In this document: piece after piece, positions 9,945-20,373 of the stretch
Numbering within the stretch: the first letter of the stretch is position 1
How the letters are laid out: each line of letters opens with the position of its first letter
Assembly (NCBI RefSeq): GCF_010015585.1
Contig: NW_022985109.1
Coordinates: 53,833-85,823 of the forward strand
Length of the DNA: 31,991 bases
DNA from: Eremomyces bilateralis CBS 781.70
Lineage: Eukaryota; Ascomycota; Dothideomycetes; Eremomycetales; Eremomycetaceae
Direction of reading: 5' to 3'
Notes under the pieces: generated by a model
Database searches by the model: none
Seen by the model: the letters and a program-made list of their open reading frames with translations, nothing else
Told to the model about the DNA's origin: nothing
Position numbers and translations under genes: made by a program

Positions 9945-11520
9945 ATGGTTAGAGGGCGCATGAGGGGGAAAGGCCCGCAGGCCAAAGACGCGTCCCCGAC
10001 GCGTCCCCAGCAGGCGGACCACCCACGACCCAACACCCGCAACGGAGTAGGAGAACAAAATGGACGGATGGATGAGGGGCGGATGCTCCAAATTATGGAA
10101 AACCATATAAAACTCGCGTTAGAGAGCTGCCGTGGATGGGCTAGGGCGGGGTCGCTCCGTGGAGTTCTTAAGGCTTACCTAACGCCCGTTCTCCGGCTTA
10201 TTCCGGAGCTAGTATAGAGAAAGAGTATAGGAAAGGCGCAGGCGGGAATACCCGCCAGGGACCCAGCGATAGGTTAAATATTAGAGCGTCTTAGACGTAT
10301 TGAAGCTGGAATCGCGAAAGACCGCGGTCGCCCAGCCGCGGCCCTAACTACCGAGACACGAACCTAGAGTAAGATCGCCGTAGGGGGAAAGACCAAGGCG
10401 GTCGTTGAAGTACGCCTCTCTAAAATGGCAGGAGCCGTAGAAGAGACGACGGAAGAGAAACTATAGAGAATCAAGAAGGTAATCCTAGACGCGAAAGCGA
10501 TTATCCCCTACTACCGGGCAGCCGGTAAGGTGTCGGTCGTGGTTCCTACTACTACCCGACGGGACTAGATTATCGCTACTGGAATCGCTAGGGATAACGG
10601 CATTAAACTAATCCGTCGCCCGAAGCTACTTATAGTAATGGGTATCCCGATTTACACATAGATTACAACCGGTAAAAGTAAGGGGAACACCGAATAGGCG
10701 AGACAGATGTCGAACTAAAACGCTATCAAAATTAAACGAATCTCCTGGCTCTATAAGAAAGAGAAGCTGGCGGCTATCCGGAATGCTGGGTCACAGACGA
10801 AGGGATCAATTATTATCGAGGTAGCTACCGAAACTGACGTGATACGTCTTATTAAGGACGGCTTCCTATATGGCGCCCTATAGCTCCTAGCCAAACTATA
10901 GGACGTTACTCTCCGGGCGATCTAGTGCTTCCGCTATTAGAAATAGGGCTATACGCAGTCCGTTTATAACGCGGACAGCGACACCTGTGGGCGCTGCGCA
11001 AAACACTACCCTATAAGGGGATATATAATACAAGACCTTTAAGAGGCAAGGTGCGCAGGGTATAAGAAACCTGGGCACTTTGCCTAGATGACCAGAAGCT
11101 ACGCGGTATATAAATCCTTCGTAGCTGGCCAGCGAGCTATAGAAAACCGCCTTAATAAAGCTACCCTCGCCGTCTACCGGGGGCAAAACCAAAACCAAAA
11201 CCAAAACCAAAACCAAAATGTCACAACCCACCAGTTCCGCCACGATAACGATGGATATATCGTTATTAGCAACACCCAGAAGCGGAGGAGGGCGGGACCT
11301 AGGAGGCCCTTAGGAATCACGGTAGTAGCCCGAGCCCTAGGGTAGCAGCGACTCTAGCTCTCGGCTAGTTAACCGGAAGACTTTATATCCGGCATTAGTA
11401 CTTCTACCTTTACGATACCTACCGGAAAGGATATAACCGGAGAGGACACGATATCTACCGAAAAGGACATAACCGGAGAGGATACGACACTTACCGGAAA
11501 GGATAATACCCCTAGTACTT
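9945..11520 (+). pseudogene. LINE ORF1 (gag-like, RIP-broken)
   Basis: From an ATG at 9,945 the frame is open for 90 codons of basic, Gly/Arg/Pro-rich sequence, then is cut by many TAG stops. Near 10,990-11,085 cysteine/histidine clusters remain (CAKHY, then CAGYKKPGHFA), matching nucleic-acid-binding zinc knuckles; the Tyr in the second cluster is what a TGT-to-TAT change would give. Between about 11,184 and 11,218 a CAAAAC hexamer array encodes alternating Gln-Asn. The 3' end of ORF1 was not fixed exactly. In the family, ORF1 coats the RNA for retrotransposition. Confidence 0.75.
11184..11218 (+). repeat. CAAAAC hexamer microsatellite
   Basis: About six tandem copies of CAAAAC lie inside LINE ORF1 and encode a (Gln-Asn)n run. 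Although every unit holds a CpA, none has become TpA, in contrast to its surroundings. Confidence 0.9.
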
Positions 11521-11529
11521 AATAATAGG

Positions 11530-14500
11530 GACCGGCATCCTCTAATATAACTGCGGTAATGCGAACAACGACAAGGCTAGGGCTACCTTCGACTCGATTG
11601 ACCCTACCCGGTTCCCTATACTTGTAATTCAGGAACCGATGGTCGCCGAAACCAAACCAACAGTCACCTATACACCAAAGAATTTTCACCCAAGCCGACC
11701 TATATACTACGGTATACGGGTCGTCTTCTTTATCTACGATAAGATCCTTCTTACAGCTTGGGAATCAAAGCGAGCCTCCGACCACATCGAATGGATCCGC
11801 GTTATAACGCGTGACGGACCCCTCAACCTCGTTAACGTATATAATCCACCAGGGCACGTAGGCTAGCCACAGCTTGAGAAGTGGCCGGAGATCGTAGAAA
11901 TTCTCTGCGAAATTGGCCAAGAGAACGTTATCCTCCTAGGGGACTTTAACTACTATTACCCAGCCTGGGGTAGAACCGGAACCCTAAAGGAGCTAAAGGT
12001 AGACTACCTACTCCTCTAAACCGAGTAAGCTAACCTCTAGCTCCTTAACGAGTAAGGGGTAATAATATAGAAGCGGAACTAAAGCTAGTCGGTTATTAAC
12101 CTAGCCTTTGCCTCGCCGGAGATCGCCTTACGGATCCTCCTCTACTACCTACGGCCGGAGTAGTCTACTATAAAGGACCACTTTCTAATCGAGATCTAAC
12201 TAGATGCTAAGGTTTCCTTATACTAGACGAGCCTAAGGTTCACACTCAAGGATGCCCCGTAGGAAAAAATCCGGGAAGATGTCTCTAGCTCCTAGTAGTA
12301 TGTGCCAGAACCCTATACTACGATTAACAACCTTATTAGACTTCTTTACGGCACCTTAGACAAGCACTATAAACGGGCGCGACCTTGTGACTAGTCTAGA
12401 CCGGAGTAGTCACCATAGGCAGCAGAGTTCCTAGCTGGCGCCCGCTAGGCCCGACGCCGGCTCTAACGGACCTAGGACCCGGACGACGAACGAGACTAGA
12501 AATACTAAAGGAATGCCCTAAGGAGGAAGATGCGTAGTAACGGCCGGACGAGATAGAGAAAACTTATCTAGACACTTACTAAAGACGAGAATTACCCGGA
12601 CTATATATATAACCGAGGGCTCTAGAGACTAAATAAGTAGAGCCAGAAGACCGCTAGGCAACCCGGTAGGCTTACAGCTATCCTACTACTTAGGCGCACG
12701 GAGAACGATCCCCCGACGGGAGATAACTAAGGGAAAGCAGAGATCCTTGCTATAAAGTTCTTCCTACGGAGCGGTGCCGCTGACCTCTAAGATATAACCA
12801 ACGAATAGTTCCCACGATTCGATATCGGGCAAGAGGTTACCCTAGATAAGATCACCCGGATTATCCGCCGGCTACCGAACCAGAAGGCCCCCGGGCCTAA
12901 CATGATCCCGAACGAGGTACTAAAGGCCCTCTCTAATATCCTAGCCGTAGACCTAGCCCGGACGGTCACCGCTCTCTTCCGAAGCGGGGAGCTACTAGCA
13001 GTTCTAAAGGAATCTACTACGGTGGTACTAAGGAAGGACAAGAAAAAGGACTACTCTCTTCTAAGCAGCTACCGCCCTATTACTCTTAAAAACACGGTTA
13101 TAAAGCTAATCGAGAAAATCCTCGCAGATCGACTGATCACTGAAGCGGAAATACGAGATCTGATTCCCTAGAACCAAATGGGAGCTCGAAAGGAGAGATC
13201 TACTCTCTCCGCCCTAGAACTCCTTACCGGGACTATATAGACGGCGTAGCACGTAAAGAAGTCTGTGGTCTCTATACTTGGGCTTGACCTTGCTGGAGCT
13301 TTTGATAACGTCTCTTACCCCCGGCTGCTCTAGGTCCTTCGTCGGATAGGATATCCCGAATAGATTATCTAGATAATCGCATCTTTCTTAACCGGACGGC
13401 GAACAAAGATTCTCTTCTCGGACTTTAAGAGCCGCTAGTTCGACACGGAGACAGGGATCCCGCAAGGCTCTACCCTATCACCCGCGCTGTTTATCCTATT
13501 TATTGAGATTGGAATATCTGTAGAGGCTCAATCTTCCACGATTGGAATATCTACAAAGGCTCAACCTCAGGCACAGTGGGTAAGGAACTCCATATAGTTC
13601 AAAGGAAGAAAGATAAGACGAAGAACGATACCAGCTGTAGCTGTTGTTCTCAGAATGACAGTCTAATATCTGTAGAATAGTTGAGTTGTGATTTACTAAA
13701 TAACAGTACAGGACTGCTCATTATATAGCCTTCCTGCCTATCTGTTTGCAGCAAATTCCCTACCTTTGTCTTTAGAAGAATGTTCGTACAAAGGAAAGGT
13801 TGGTAAAAGAGATTGACCACCTTGAAAGGGGTCATCCAAACATCAAAGGATCTTGATGCCTGAGGCATCAAGTTCCACACAGGTTGGAAACAAAGACAAC
13901 AGCTTGTCGTTGAAGACAGCCATGTCAACACTATTTATATCTAACCTACTATATCAGTTTAAGGATGTTCAGGGTAACGTGCTCGGGTTCGGGTTCGTTA
14001 ATAATACTACACTGGTTACCTAGGGAGATACGGCAGTAGCTAACTGCCAACGACTAACTGCGGCCTACGATACTTGCCTGGAATGGGCGTCACGGTTCGG
14101 GGCTAAATTTGCCCCGGATAAGTACTAGATTATCTACTTTACTAAGAAACGTAATATTTCCGCTAATCTCCGGTCTACGATCTAAATATAGGGATATTAA
14201 GCTAAATTAGTTATATCCCTCCGGGTACTAGGAGTTTGGCTCGACCCTTCCCTCTTATAGAAGGACTATATCCTCCGGGTAATATAGAGGGGACTTAAGG
14301 CCTTCGACTCCCTGGCGAGGGTAACTTTATCGGTATAGGGACTATCCGTCCGGAAATCGAGGCTGCTCTACATAGCGGTTGCACGGCCTATTATAATATA
14401 CGGCGCCCCTATTTGGGGAGTCTGTTAGTAGGGTGAGCTAATCTCTGAAGGCAAAATGAAGGACCTAGCTAAGGTTCAGAACAAGTGTCTACGAAAGATC

Positions 14501-15319
14501 CTAGGGGCTTATAAACGGACACCAATCGCCGCGCTTGAGAGAGAGGCGGACGTTCCCCCAATCGAACTCTACGTCCAAGAACGGGCCGCCCAAAGAGCAG
14601 CATCGACGAATACCCACAAGATCACTACCTAGATTAAGGGAGCCCTAACGCAAGTCTAGGATACTACTTCTGCTCCCCCGAGACGAACTCGAGGCCGACC
14701 CCGCCGTATCCGGTCTAAACCTAAACCCGCGATAAGTACGCTTCGGACCTAGTATAACAGACTTCTATTCCCCCGGCCCGAACTAATTAGAGGATATTAG
14801 ATATAATAGCGAAAAGGCCCGTACCGGATGATCTAGGACGAGTATCGAGCGAAATAGAGGGAGAGATAGTAAGCCGAAGCGGCCAGACTAGGAAGGAGAG
14901 TAAGGACATAGAAGGACCCGTAGGAAACCCAGTACCTTAACCGGTACGACGGCCTTTAGAAATACGAGGCCTCGGCGCTTATAGTACTACGGACTAAGGT
15001 AGTTAGAGTTAAAGGATGGCTCGCAAAAATTAGTATCCCTGGAATCCACCCAGCGTATGAGTACGGTGCCCCCCGACAGTCTCTCTACTATCTCCTTACA
15101 TTTTGCCCGCAGCGGACCGACCAGAGGATCGAGCTCCTCTAACGAGCTGGAACAACGGACTTTAAGAGGATATTGCATAACAGGGACAAGGTGCGCCACG
15201 CAGCAAGGTGGCTGATCAATGCGGGAGGCCTAGAGCAATACCGGGTGGCCAAGGAAGTTAAGGAGGAGGTAATAGAGGACTAGAAACCGTTCCAGCTCCT
15301 CCACGACGTGCCAGAATAA
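11530..15319 (+). pseudogene. LINE ORF2: endonuclease plus reverse transcriptase (RIP-broken)
   Basis: This encoded the nicking and copying enzyme of the element. Recognisable parts in order: APE-type endonuclease with NLVNVYNPPG (about 11,825-11,855) and LGDFN (11,936-11,950); RT fingers with NQKAPGPNMIP (about 12,880-12,912); YRPITLKNTVIKLIEKILADR (13,069-13,131); GIPQGSTLSP (13,454-13,483); and the catalytic YxDD-equivalent site read as FVNNT near 13,995-14,008, where both Asp codons now read Asn, as TpG-to-TpA changes would give. The C-terminal part matches 2-1,036 of copy 1. Many in-frame TAG/TAA codons break it, and a 427-bp insertion splits the RT between GIPQGSTLSP and FVNNT. Confidence 0.88.
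13504..13930 (-). mobile_element. 427-bp LTR-like insertion (probable solo LTR)
   Basis: This block interrupts the LINE reverse-transcriptase region and is bounded by an 8-bp direct repeat, CTATTTAT (13,496-13,503 and 13,931-13,938). Read on the minus strand it begins TGTTGACATGG and ends with CA, as LTRs do, and holds a TATA-like GCTATATAATG. It contains a 21-bp palindrome (13,852-13,872) and two imperfect 33-bp tandem units at 13,507-13,572. A solo Ty1/Copia-type LTR is my best reading; the 8-bp duplication is longer than the usual 5 bp, so a non-autonomous hAT-like element remains possible. It is younger than the LINE insertion. Confidence 0.65.
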
Positions 15320-15528
15320 GCTCTCCGCGTAGGCGGAAACACCGACTCTTACGGATAGATAATAAACGTTTAAGATAGTCTACTAAAGGGAGGAGGCGGG
15401 ATTTTATATACCCGCAGCCTCAGGGCTACGGGGAAACTTTTGCCCGCGGCAGACCAGATAGAATATCGTGCTCATAGACCCGAAAGGGATCCAGATAGTA
15501 CGTTAAATTGATTCTTATTATTATTATT

Positions 15529-15540
15529 ATTACTACTAAT
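15529..15540 (+). repeat. Target-site duplication, right copy
   Basis: Second ATTACTACTAAT, directly after the TTA-repeat tail of the LINE and 11 nt before the 3' splice site (CAG at 15,549-15,551) of the interrupted DUF3435 intron. Confidence 0.85.
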
Positions 15541-17136
15541 TGTTCTCTCAGATGGACAAAACTCGGAACCGTCCCGCATGCGACTTGCAGGTCACGCCAA
15601 AGCAGGCATTTTCCGCGGGCATTACCAACCCAGAGAAACCATCGACGGGGCGGCAAACTTTCTTGACAAAGATAAGAGAACGGACGTCCTTGAAATTAGC
15701 CGACAGCTGAACATTCCCTACATCCCATATCTGCTGCAGTCCCTGCCCGCGGAAGAGCTCCATAACCTTCAGCGTAGCAGAGAATATCAGAAATTGCAAA
15801 GGCAGATAGATGGGGAAACGAAAATATTCGAAGTTACCAAGGATGCTGGAATCGCTAAAACTAGATAGATTAAAACGGTTGCGGGCAAGCCAGGCCTACG
15901 ATAATCCGCCCAGATACGAGCATGAGATATACTCTCGCTTCAGATTTATGCTGTCGCGAGAAAGGCGTCGCCTCGAGGTCAACTTGTTCGAAGAGGTGCC
16001 GTTAAGGAGCCCAATTGGTATGTAAGTTATCGAAGATCTCCTCACTCTCTACCTTCGGGATAAAGAGGTGGAATTTCGACTGGGTTTAGAGCCAGACCGG
16101 TGCTTTTGTTCCCTGCCCAGTCACAAGTACGACTAGAGACATATTCTGGACTGCTACAAGGCCTATTACACTAAGATTCATGGATTCGCCGAGCTCTGCT
16201 TCCTTTACAATGTCTGGATTCATGACCGGGAGGAATGGGAGGGGCACTGCCAAGGCCACATCGACTATATTGCCCAGTTTCCTATTTGGGTTGATCCGCT
16301 CGTATATGACGGAGTTCTTGCGGTTGCGGGATTTTGCGAGTGTTGCTTAATCAATCCGCGATTACCAGCTTCTGCACGAATGCGTCAATTTCCGTGGCGC
16401 CATACCTGGTACCGTCATTATCAATCGCACTACGAGGATTCCAAGTTCGAACCGAAATGCCGCCATGGATCGTTTACTTCCCTCCTTGAGCTACAGCTCC
16501 ACCTCCATGACCGCCACGGTGTGCGTATCCCTGAGATATCAAGGCAGTGTGGGCAAGGTAAGCGGCGCAGACCGGAAATTGCAGAACCTTACTTCCGCAG
16601 AAACTGCAAGCGACGCAAGGCCTGCAGTGACAACGAAGAGGAGCAGGAGACGACATGTGTATTCCTAAATAGCACCGTTGATTCCATTGCCTCGAATCTA
16701 GTTGAACAACGCTCGGCAAAGTTGTCAGTAAGAACTCCTTCACCGCCAGCCGGCTTCGACTGCGCACCGATATTCGACAGCGGTTGCTCTGTCTATCCTG
16801 ATATTGATCTGGTAAACTCGGATGCTGCTTCTGGACCGTACTATACCTTGAGCGACGAGCCAAAACCCGGCCCTACCGACCAGGGTTCTCAGCGTATTCC
16901 TACGCCGGATTTCATTTCGGACGCTGAATTTATAGATATTGACGATTGTTCCGTTGATTTGGGAGATAACCTTGAATCAGCTGCTTTAATAACGGAAATC
17001 GAAAAGATCGACCTTACCGGCAGAGTTAAGATCGGAGAATTGGCGGACATGGTGTCTGAGCTAATCCAGGATAGAAGATGATCGCAAACACGATGGTAAT
17101 CCGGCTGGGATCCTGGCTGAGCCGGATTTCGCTGCC

Positions 17137-17580
17137 ATGTCCGGTCCGGATTCCGAGGATGCTGCTGACCCTGAGAATGACACCTGCCTCTCCATTAAAC
17201 ATTTCGCTGGCCACAGGAGAGCTGATGTCTATGACGGCCACAATCGGACGGTGACGCTGCCGGATTATGCGTTCTCTAGTCTCAAAGGTGCTAGCGAGGT
17301 GCATAAACCTGATTATCTTGTGCTACGTGGAGCTCAGGGTGAGTAGCAAAACTTTTTCCAGAGGAGACAGAGTGGCTTAATTTGTTTTTAATGCAGACCA
17401 TATCGCTACACCCGCACACGATGGGCGACGGGTCAGTGAGCATGACCGCGCCAATTGTGAACAGCATGACAGCCGATCGCCGCACGACCGAGATGTTCCC
17501 ATCGATCCACTGCTAGTATCGAATGGCGTTATCGCTACTTTTAGGAGTAGGTCTTCACCGTCGACTTTAAAGCTATATAC
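17137..17580 (+). pseudogene. Unidentified spliced reading frame after the DUF3435 gene
   Basis: An ATG at 17,137 opens a frame running to 17,340, where CAG|GTGAGT gives a good splice donor; an acceptor ATGCAG at about 17,391-17,396 joins it to a second open segment rich in His, Asp, Arg and Ser up to about 17,570. The family is not recognised. It may be the 5' part of the chromodomain gene that follows, or the tail of the DUF3435 locus. Coding character is plausible but the 3' end is unclear. Confidence 0.35.
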
Positions 17581-17589
17581 AAGTTAATC

Positions 17590-17900
17590 AATTCTAGACA
17601 GCCTTCCAAAGGGTACAGGAGATTCTCCTATCGAGGGCATCGCCAAATACCCATTACTGCGGGTAGAAGATGATGAGGTGGAGTCAGAAGGTGACGAAGA
17701 GGAGTAAGAGGTTGAAGCTATTGTCGGTCATAAACCAACAGACGGGACGTATAGAGTAAAATGGAAAGGATGGCCAAGTTCAGCAAACACGTGAGAGCCC
17801 ATTGAGCACCTTCGAAAATGCCAGAATTTGATAGAAGAGTTTCATCGGCAATACTATCGTTGTCGTCAAAGGCCCAGAAAGAGGAGACGAGCATAGAGAA
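17590..17900 (+). pseudogene. Decayed chromodomain
   Basis: After an acidic stretch the sequence reads VEAIVGHKPTDGTYRVKWKG (17,713-17,772), followed by a WP, an ANT and an EPIEHLRKCQNLIEEFHR block. This is the chromodomain pattern, which binds methylated histone tails and also occurs at the end of some retroelement integrases. A basic Arg-rich tail follows. The frame is broken in about two or three places. Because no integrase remnant was seen next to it, I lean towards a host-type chromodomain protein, but a retroelement origin cannot be excluded. Confidence 0.6.
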
Positions 17901-17979
17901 CAGGAGAGACGTTCCATATTCGTACCTAGCCCCGATCTCTCTCAGATCTGGGTGAAAATGCAAAGCTTGAGGAAGGATT

Positions 17980-18682
17980 CACTTATTAGAGCCTACTAGG
18001 TCGAATTCTCTCAAGGCTCGGAAGAGAATAGGGAGAGGACGTTAGATTAGAGGACAAGACACTTAGGATTGCGGTCTACTCTACGAAAGTACTCTTCATG
18101 ACTTTCAAGAGTTCACAATTTAGACTATTAATAAGGATCGCAGGCTTTAACATTTAGCTTCAAATTCTAGAGCTCAGTGAAATGAGGTGAAGTCGAAGCG
18201 AAAAGCTAGGTTTTCGTTCGAGAAACCATCTCTATATCGCCTCCTTTGTACGATGAACGCTCAATCAGCGTGTACTCCATCAAAGTAGAAGTTATTCCGT
18301 TGAGCCTGACTTCCAGCTTCTCTAGATTGATCCGCCGGTTTTCGAGTCGAGTCCCAGCATGAATCCTTACAGTCTAGGTCAGCTCCTATCCAGGGATCTT
18401 CAAGGGAGCATTACAGATCACTGTATCGGTTGAAGATTGCTGATGGCTTAGTGCTCATCGGGTTAATATAATCCTGTTTTACTGGGTCGCAGGAGTATCT
18501 CGATCATATGAAGGTGCAAACTTTGCAAAACTTGCGAAGAGCATTTCAAAATCCCCGGTAGTCTTATACATGTGAGTAGAGGGTGTTTCCTCTAATTGTT
18601 CCGGCACGCTCATGTGTTCCATCATGCAGGGGGAGATTACCAATGCATGGTCAGACAAATTTTGTATATGCACCTACAAACA
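17980..18682. other. Gene-free stretch
   Basis: About 700 bp with frequent stops in all frames and no repeat or motif that I recognise. Confidence 0.5.
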
Positions 18683-19411
18683 CTAAACAAATAGACACAA
18701 ACTATGGAGGTAGTCCAATAATCGAGGAAAGGGTAACTCTGAATTGTCCTGGACGAAGCGAGCCGCTAAAACTATCTGCAGGCTGTGATTTGGCCGACGT
18801 TTGGTTAATGGTTTTGCCGCCGCTGGCGGTGGCTCAGCCGATTGAGCTGATTTGTTTAAAAGGTCTCCCATGGTCATGATACGTGGACCTGTGTCCCCTC
18901 TGACACATCCAGCTCCAAGGCGTCCGCCGTTCCCTGTTGTTTCCTTGTCGGTCGTCCGTTGCTGTTGCGTAGCACTGTCTATTTCATGGTTCTTGTTTTC
19001 AGTTCCCACATAAGTGTCATTCCGCGAACTACTTCCAAGTCTGCAACCGTGAGCTTTGAAGTGGCTGATTTTAGTACAGATATTAAACCCAATCGAGTTC
19101 AAATATATGTTTCCGTCCCTAAAGACCAGACTCTGAGCGAATTTCCAACTCTGAAGGCGACAGTCTACCTTAGACTGCTCCCTTAATCTCGCTCTTATAA
19201 TAGCATCCATTATACTCAAATCCCCGAGGGCTAGTTTGCAGATGTCGGTACAAATGTCGAAGGCTTGTAACTCGATGCAATCGGATCTTGTGTGCTGCGC
19301 GATTGTTCCTCTGCGGCGGGAGAATTCCGTTTCGAGGCCGGTTAGATCAGCTCGTCGTTGATCTAGATCGTTGCTGATCCTACTTAGAATAGCTTTGAAC
19401 GTTTCTGGCAT
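18683..19411 (-). CDS. Hypothetical protein, 242 aa
   Basis: An open frame of 242 codons from an ATG at 19,411. The N-terminal 90 residues look like a helical domain (FKAILSRISNDLDQRRADL and CIELQAFDICTDICKLALG); the second half is low-complexity, with a Thr/Gln/Gly-rich stretch and an Ala/Pro-rich one (SAEPPPAAAKPLTKRR). No signal peptide or membrane segment is visible. I do not recognise the family. A segment of about 110 nt in the middle starts with GTAGAC and ends with TTGCAG and could be an unspliced intron, in which case the protein is shorter. It stands alone, with no obvious partner. Confidence 0.5.
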   Translation of the reverse strand: MPETFKAILSRISNDLDQRRADLTGLETEFSRRRGTIAQHTRSDCIELQAFDICTDICKLALGDLSIMDAIIRARLREQSKVDCRLQSWKFAQSLVFRDGNIYLNSIGFNICTKISHFKAHGCRLGSSSRNDTYVGTENKNHEIDSATQQQRTTDKETTGNGGRLGAGCVRGDTGPRIMTMGDLLNKSAQSAEPPPAAAKPLTKRRPNHSLQIVLAARFVQDNSELPFPRLLDYLHSLCLFV

Positions 19412-19748
19412 GTTGGGATTCTAGGAGTGATCATTCGCGATATAGTAGTAAGTTAAATTGCTGGTTAGGCGGCCACGGTCCGAGATCCAAACACCGTCAT
19501 TATTACAGCATAGCAAGCAATAGGATGATGACATCACTCGGCGATAACCGTTACCGTCTCTACAACTACAGCTTTCTCTTATCCATAAGTTTCCGATCCG
19601 AACCAGCTTATTATGATAGTAGAATGCAAACGCCAGGTCTTAACGCCAAATATACCAATCTACGTACTTCTAGATGGATATATATCAATCAGATCTAAAT
19701 CAACTTCTTAGGGCGCAGACTCCACTAGCAAAACTTCTTCACAACCTT
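19412..19748. other. Gene-free stretch
   Basis: Presumed 5' flank of the 242-codon ORF; nothing else recognised. Confidence 0.4.
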
Positions 19749-20192
19749 CTATCGGCTTCGAGAACGGGTGCTAGGGGCTAACCATCCGTATTTCATTTCT
19801 TCCTCGAATACGTTAGCGGACTGGGATGCGGAACAACGAGGTGCTCGCACGGTGAAAGAAGTTAGAGCAAGACCCTGACAAAAGCGGCTAGGATTGCTGT
19901 GGCTTGAGGGCACTCTTTTAATAGACCCAGCGGGTCCCAGTAAGTTACTGTACCATCGAAATGTCCGGATTTGTGCCGCCAGCAAAGATCTCATTAGTCG
20001 ATATTTGACGAGAGCCAGACGACTCCGGTGTCCTAGAGGAGGGCGGAGTTCCTCTCTGAGGGCTTTTACTACATCCTCTCTAAGGCCGCAGCGTAGAGCA
20101 TACATGAGGTACGCCCTCAGCTGTCGAATATACTTCAGCGCCTCTTTGAAGCATCTCAAGGACGACCATCTCATTCTTCCATTTGGTAGCAT
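19749..20192 (-). CDS. Doubtful ORF, 147 aa
   Basis: An open frame of 147 codons, very basic (many Arg and Lys) and Leu/Ser-rich, with no recognised domain, signal peptide or membrane segment. A second minus-strand frame across the same bases also reads protein-like in places, which suggests a frameshifted remnant rather than a working gene. Listed because it is the only sizeable ORF between 19.4 and 20.9 kb. Confidence 0.2.
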   Translation of the reverse strand: MLPNGRMRWSSLRCFKEALKYIRQLRAYLMYALRCGLREDVVKALREELRPPLGHRSRLALVKYRLMRSLLAAQIRTFRWYSNLLGPAGSIKRVPSSHSNPSRFCQGLALTSFTVRAPRCSASQSANVFEEEMKYGWLAPSTRSRSR

Positions 20193-20373
20193 ATATATGG
20201 GTGCAAAATGAGCCTTAATAGTGTCACAGAATAGAGGAAATCCCCAAGAATTATCCCCGTATTGGTGATTATGTCACCAATGGGATAAATTCCGGACCAA
20301 GGAGGAAGATAAAACGCACGAACTCATAATGGAATCAGGGCAAGGACTGTAACGCGAAACTCGGTTTATCGAA

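Larger units (their letters stand above)
9833..15528 (+). mobile_element. Full-length Tad1/I-like LINE (copy 2), heavily RIP-mutated
   Basis: A complete non-LTR element of about 5.7 kb, of which 435 bp is a later insertion. It has a 5' UTR of about 110 nt, a gag-like ORF1, an ORF2 with endonuclease and reverse transcriptase, a 3' UTR identical in layout to copy 1, and a TTA-repeat tail, all flanked by a 12-bp duplication. Both ORFs are riddled with TAG/TAA codons where copy 1 has CAG, CAA or TGG, as RIP would produce, so this copy cannot encode its proteins. It lies on the same strand as the DUF3435 gene. Confidence 0.92.
9060..17081 (+). pseudogene. DUF3435 tyrosine recombinase (Starship captain-like), interrupted by a LINE
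   Basis: DUF3435 proteins are fungal tyrosine recombinases; some are the 'captains' that move Starship elements. Landmarks in order: GSARIGEV (about 9,180-9,205; catalytic-box Arg I), KIHWKHGFRNKPFFE, FHDFRRTGLNNA (about 9,760-9,791; the His-x-x-Arg box), then, after the LINE, RMRLAGHAKAGIFRGHYQP (15,575-15,631; the final His and Tyr), LQSLPAEELHNLQ, and a C-terminal region with C2H2-like clusters including HTWYRHYQSH and LLELQLHLHDRHGV (16,400-16,530). The gene is dead. Frame changes lie near 9,296-9,302, near 9,580-9,610 and around 15,805-15,830, there are stops in the 16,022-16,135 region, and the N-terminus is missing. The 16,380-17,081 part is open, with an acidic tail. Exon junctions at 9,792/9,793 and 15,551/15,552 define a 51-nt intron that now holds the LINE. 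Confidence 0.8.

Noticed and set aside
10896-11243. Minus-strand ORF with a Val-Leu repeat that mimics a membrane helix
   Set aside because: The run is the reverse reading of the CAAAAC microsatellite inside LINE ORF1.
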